Below are positions 62,279 through 64,000 of a stretch of 64,000 nucleotides of DNA, one piece after another. Source of the stretch: Lepidostoma basale. Lineage: Eukaryota > Arthropoda > Insecta > Trichoptera > Lepidostomatidae. The DNA lies in contig JAHDVF020000183.1 in the NCBI GenBank assembly GCA_022606425.2, positions 186,001-250,000 of the forward strand. Direction: 5' to 3'. Every line of letters starts with the position of its first letter. Positions within the stretch are counted from its first letter, which is position 1. A model generated the notes under the pieces. The model was not told where the DNA came from, did not search any database, and was given only the letters and a program-made list of their open reading frames with translations. Both the position numbers and the translations under genes were made by a program.

Positions 62279-62528
62279 AATCGTGTTTTTCAGAAGTAGC
62301 ACACATCCAGTGACCTCAACCTTACAGGACGGACAAAAAACTGTCTGGTACACAATTTTCCTACAATATATATATTTTTTCAATACAAATTTGACTATTT
62401 TACTCCCTATGACAAATGTGTATTGAAAAAAATATATATATTGTAGGAAAATTTAGTACCAGACAGTTTTTTGTCCGTCCTGTAAAGTTGAGGTTACTGG
62501 ATGTGTGCTACTCCTGAAAAACACGATT
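62279..62528. mobile_element. Foldback MITE (250-bp palindrome)
   Basis: Arms of ~115 bases start AATCGTGTTTTTCAG and end with the complement CTGAAAAACACGATT. They include ACAGGACGGACAAAAAACTG and an (AT)n block around a ~15-base centre. The arms differ at a few positions and by a one-base indel. Confidence 0.88.
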
Positions 62529-62574
62529 CATTTATCATAATGATAGAATACCGAACTGATTGTAACTTACTAAC

Positions 62575-62985
62575 TAACTATCACACAGAAGAATTCAGCA
62601 GAAAGAATGGACTGCCACACTTTTCTTTCCTGACATATCTCTCTCGCTTCCTCAAAATTCATACATCGTGTCATGCACGCGCGTTGATATCTCTTACTCC
62701 TCACATGGCCGACATTCAATATTTGATTTATTTGATCGTGCCACGTTTTCCTCGGTCTTCCTCTATTTCTGGTTCCATTTACATCGTCAACATATAATTT
62801 TTTAAACATTTTTTCTTCGTTCATTATTTCCATATGCCCAAACCATCTTAATGATCATTTCATTATTTTGTTCATAACACCATCATTCGCACCGCATTAA
62901 CTTCTTATATTTTCATTCTACACTCTATCATACACAGAGTATCCACACATTCGTCTAAGAGATCTCATTTCTACTGCATGCCAAG
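62575..62985 (-). pseudogene. RTE-A fragment
   Basis: Minus: RSLRRMCGYSVYD, SECGANDGVMNKIMK, KNYMLMM-like, GRPRKTWHDQINQILNVGHV, RACMTRCMNFEEAREICQER and VWQSILSAEF. The tail at 62567-62580 is CTAACTAAC-like, with the GGCGTGATGG block lost. Confidence 0.87.
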
Positions 62986-63111
62986 TGTTTTAATTTATTT
63001 AAAAAAATGTCAGGCAGCAAATGAAGTGCTAAATACGAAAGTGTATCTGTTATTAAAATATTTTTGAGTAAAAAAAGTGATTAAAATAACAGTTTTTTGG
63101 TTTTTGTTACG

Positions 63112-63217
63112 ATGGGTAAAACCATGAAAAGAATCATCCATGAACTCGGAGGCATGGCGAATGCCAACGCCTTAGGGTTGGCTCCAAGACACCATCTTGT
63201 TCACAATCAGGAATATG
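63112..63217 (+). CDS. Possible alternative first coding exon
   Basis: ATG at 63112 opens MGKTMKRIIHELGGMANANA, then LGLAPRHHLVHNQEY, and after one more base meets GTGAGGTTAT, a fair donor (GT at 63218-63219). The text looks protein-like and matches no repeat here. It ends in phase 1, the same as the exon at 46081-46774. Both could therefore splice to a common downstream exon as alternative starts of one gene. The product is not recognised. Confidence 0.42.
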
Positions 63218-63265
63218 GTGAGGTTATTATAATATTTTACTTATGGTCTTTTGCAAACCCTTCCC

Positions 63266-63455
63266 TTCGTTGAACTGAGGAGGGAAGGGTTTACAGCGAC
63301 GTATTTTTTCAAGCTGATTCGGGGCTGAATTGAGAACCCCTATGTTCTGGAAAAAATAGGCCTTTTTGTTCCTGATGGTTATCTGCGACAACGCCGACAT
63401 CAATAATTGTTCTTTTCTCCGTCGCACAGAACCAACCTGCCTTTGGTGATGCCAG
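63266..63455 (+). pseudogene. LINE-I fragment
   Basis: PSLELRREGF-type text, FFKLIRG, NPYVLEKIGLFVPDGYLRQR and RRTNLPLVMPA, with two frameshifts. It is cut at 63455 by a hAT MITE piece. Confidence 0.82.
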
Positions 63456-63464
63456 CATTTAAGA

Positions 63465-63655
63465 AAGAGCTAATAAAACGTTTCGACCGACAAATTTTTC
63501 CCAATGAGCTAAAAAAAGGTCGACAACGAATTCCGGCTTTTTTTATTCGGATGTTTTGGCCTGAAAAAAAATCTATTTTAGGAAAACAGGCGGTCTACAC
63601 AAAATAGAAGAAATCGGCAAGGGGTCTATGGGACAAAAAAGTTTCGGAACCTCTG
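63465..63655 (-). mobile_element. hAT MITE fragment
   Basis: The reverse complement GAGGTTCCGAAACTTTTTTG to the GGCCAAAACATCCG region matches the left half of 16455-16785 and 40119-40490. Confidence 0.8.
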
Positions 63656-63689
63656 AAATAAACGAACGATACTTCAAACTGTTTGTAAA

Positions 63690-63978
63690 TCAAGATGGTT
63701 TGGACACATGGAAAGAATGAATGAAGAAAGAATGGTAAAAATATATATGTTAACGATGTAAATGGAATTAGAAAAGAAATTCCCGAGGAAAATGTGGCAC
63801 GATCAAATAAATCAAATATTGAATATCGGCCACGCGAGGAGTCGGGGAAATTGACATGCGTTCATGACACGATGTATGAATGTTGAGGAAGCGAAAGAAG
63901 TATGTCAGGAAAGAAGTCCATTCTTTCTTCCTACTCTTATGGGGAGACGGCGTGATGGTTAGTTAGTTAGTTAGTTCA
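63690..63978 (+). pseudogene. RTE-A 3' fragment, TTAG tail
   Basis: RWFGHMERMNEERMVKI, NDVNGIRK, MWHDQINQILNIGHARS and the end GGCGTGATGGTTAGTTAGTT. Several small deletions. Confidence 0.85.
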
Positions 63979-64000
63979 TTTGTATCTTACTACTGAAGAG

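Overview
This window looks like nuclear DNA from an insect genome with a heavy transposon load. The bulk is AT-rich. The only confidently recognised cellular gene is a eukaryotic tRNA-editing subunit, ADAT3. The repeats are eukaryotic: non-LTR retrotransposons, Penelope-like elements (PLEs), mariner, hAT, piggyBac and tRNA-derived SINEs. The style of the RTE-like reverse transcriptases resembles those of Lepidoptera, but the order is an inference.

Layout. 1-12 kb: a 520-bp tandem repeat (R1), LINE fragments, a Transib-like transposase remnant, a MITE with long terminal inverted repeats (TIRs), and a piggyBac relic carrying a hAT insertion. 12-20 kb: tRNA-SINEs, a mariner, a SINE/hAT/PLE nest, and a cluster of PLE palindromes. 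20.8-22.3 kb: the intact single-exon ADAT3 gene. 22-45 kb: dense LINE, SINE and MITE mosaic with a few CpG-richer islands that may be promoters or 5' exons (26.8, 30.1, 30.9 and 33.5 kb) and a possible small exon at 34.7 kb. 45.2-46.8 kb: a repeat-free 5'UTR plus first coding exon of an unidentified gene, ending in a consensus donor. 47-63 kb: repeat-filled sequence, probably intron, with another possible first coding exon at 63.1 kb that ends in the same phase.

The most interesting structure is a recurring signal from at least five PLE families. A stem-loop followed by GAAA, a short palindrome and UC matches the hammerhead ribozyme plan with a self-complementary stem III. In most places it is arranged as head-to-head pairs. 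Also notable: two RTE subfamilies with different 3' microsatellite tails (TTAG versus TTG), several dated nests with perfect target-site duplications (TSDs), a Jockey copy flanked by 52-bp direct repeats, and a MITE carrying a piece of Jockey 3'UTR.

LINE families are given local letters here: RTE-A, RTE-B, C, D, E, F, G, H and I. R1 is a local name for a dispersed repeat of unknown class. F1-F5 are local names for PLE families. Coordinates of decayed repeats are approximate to about 10-30 bases; those with TSDs or clear termini are exact as read.
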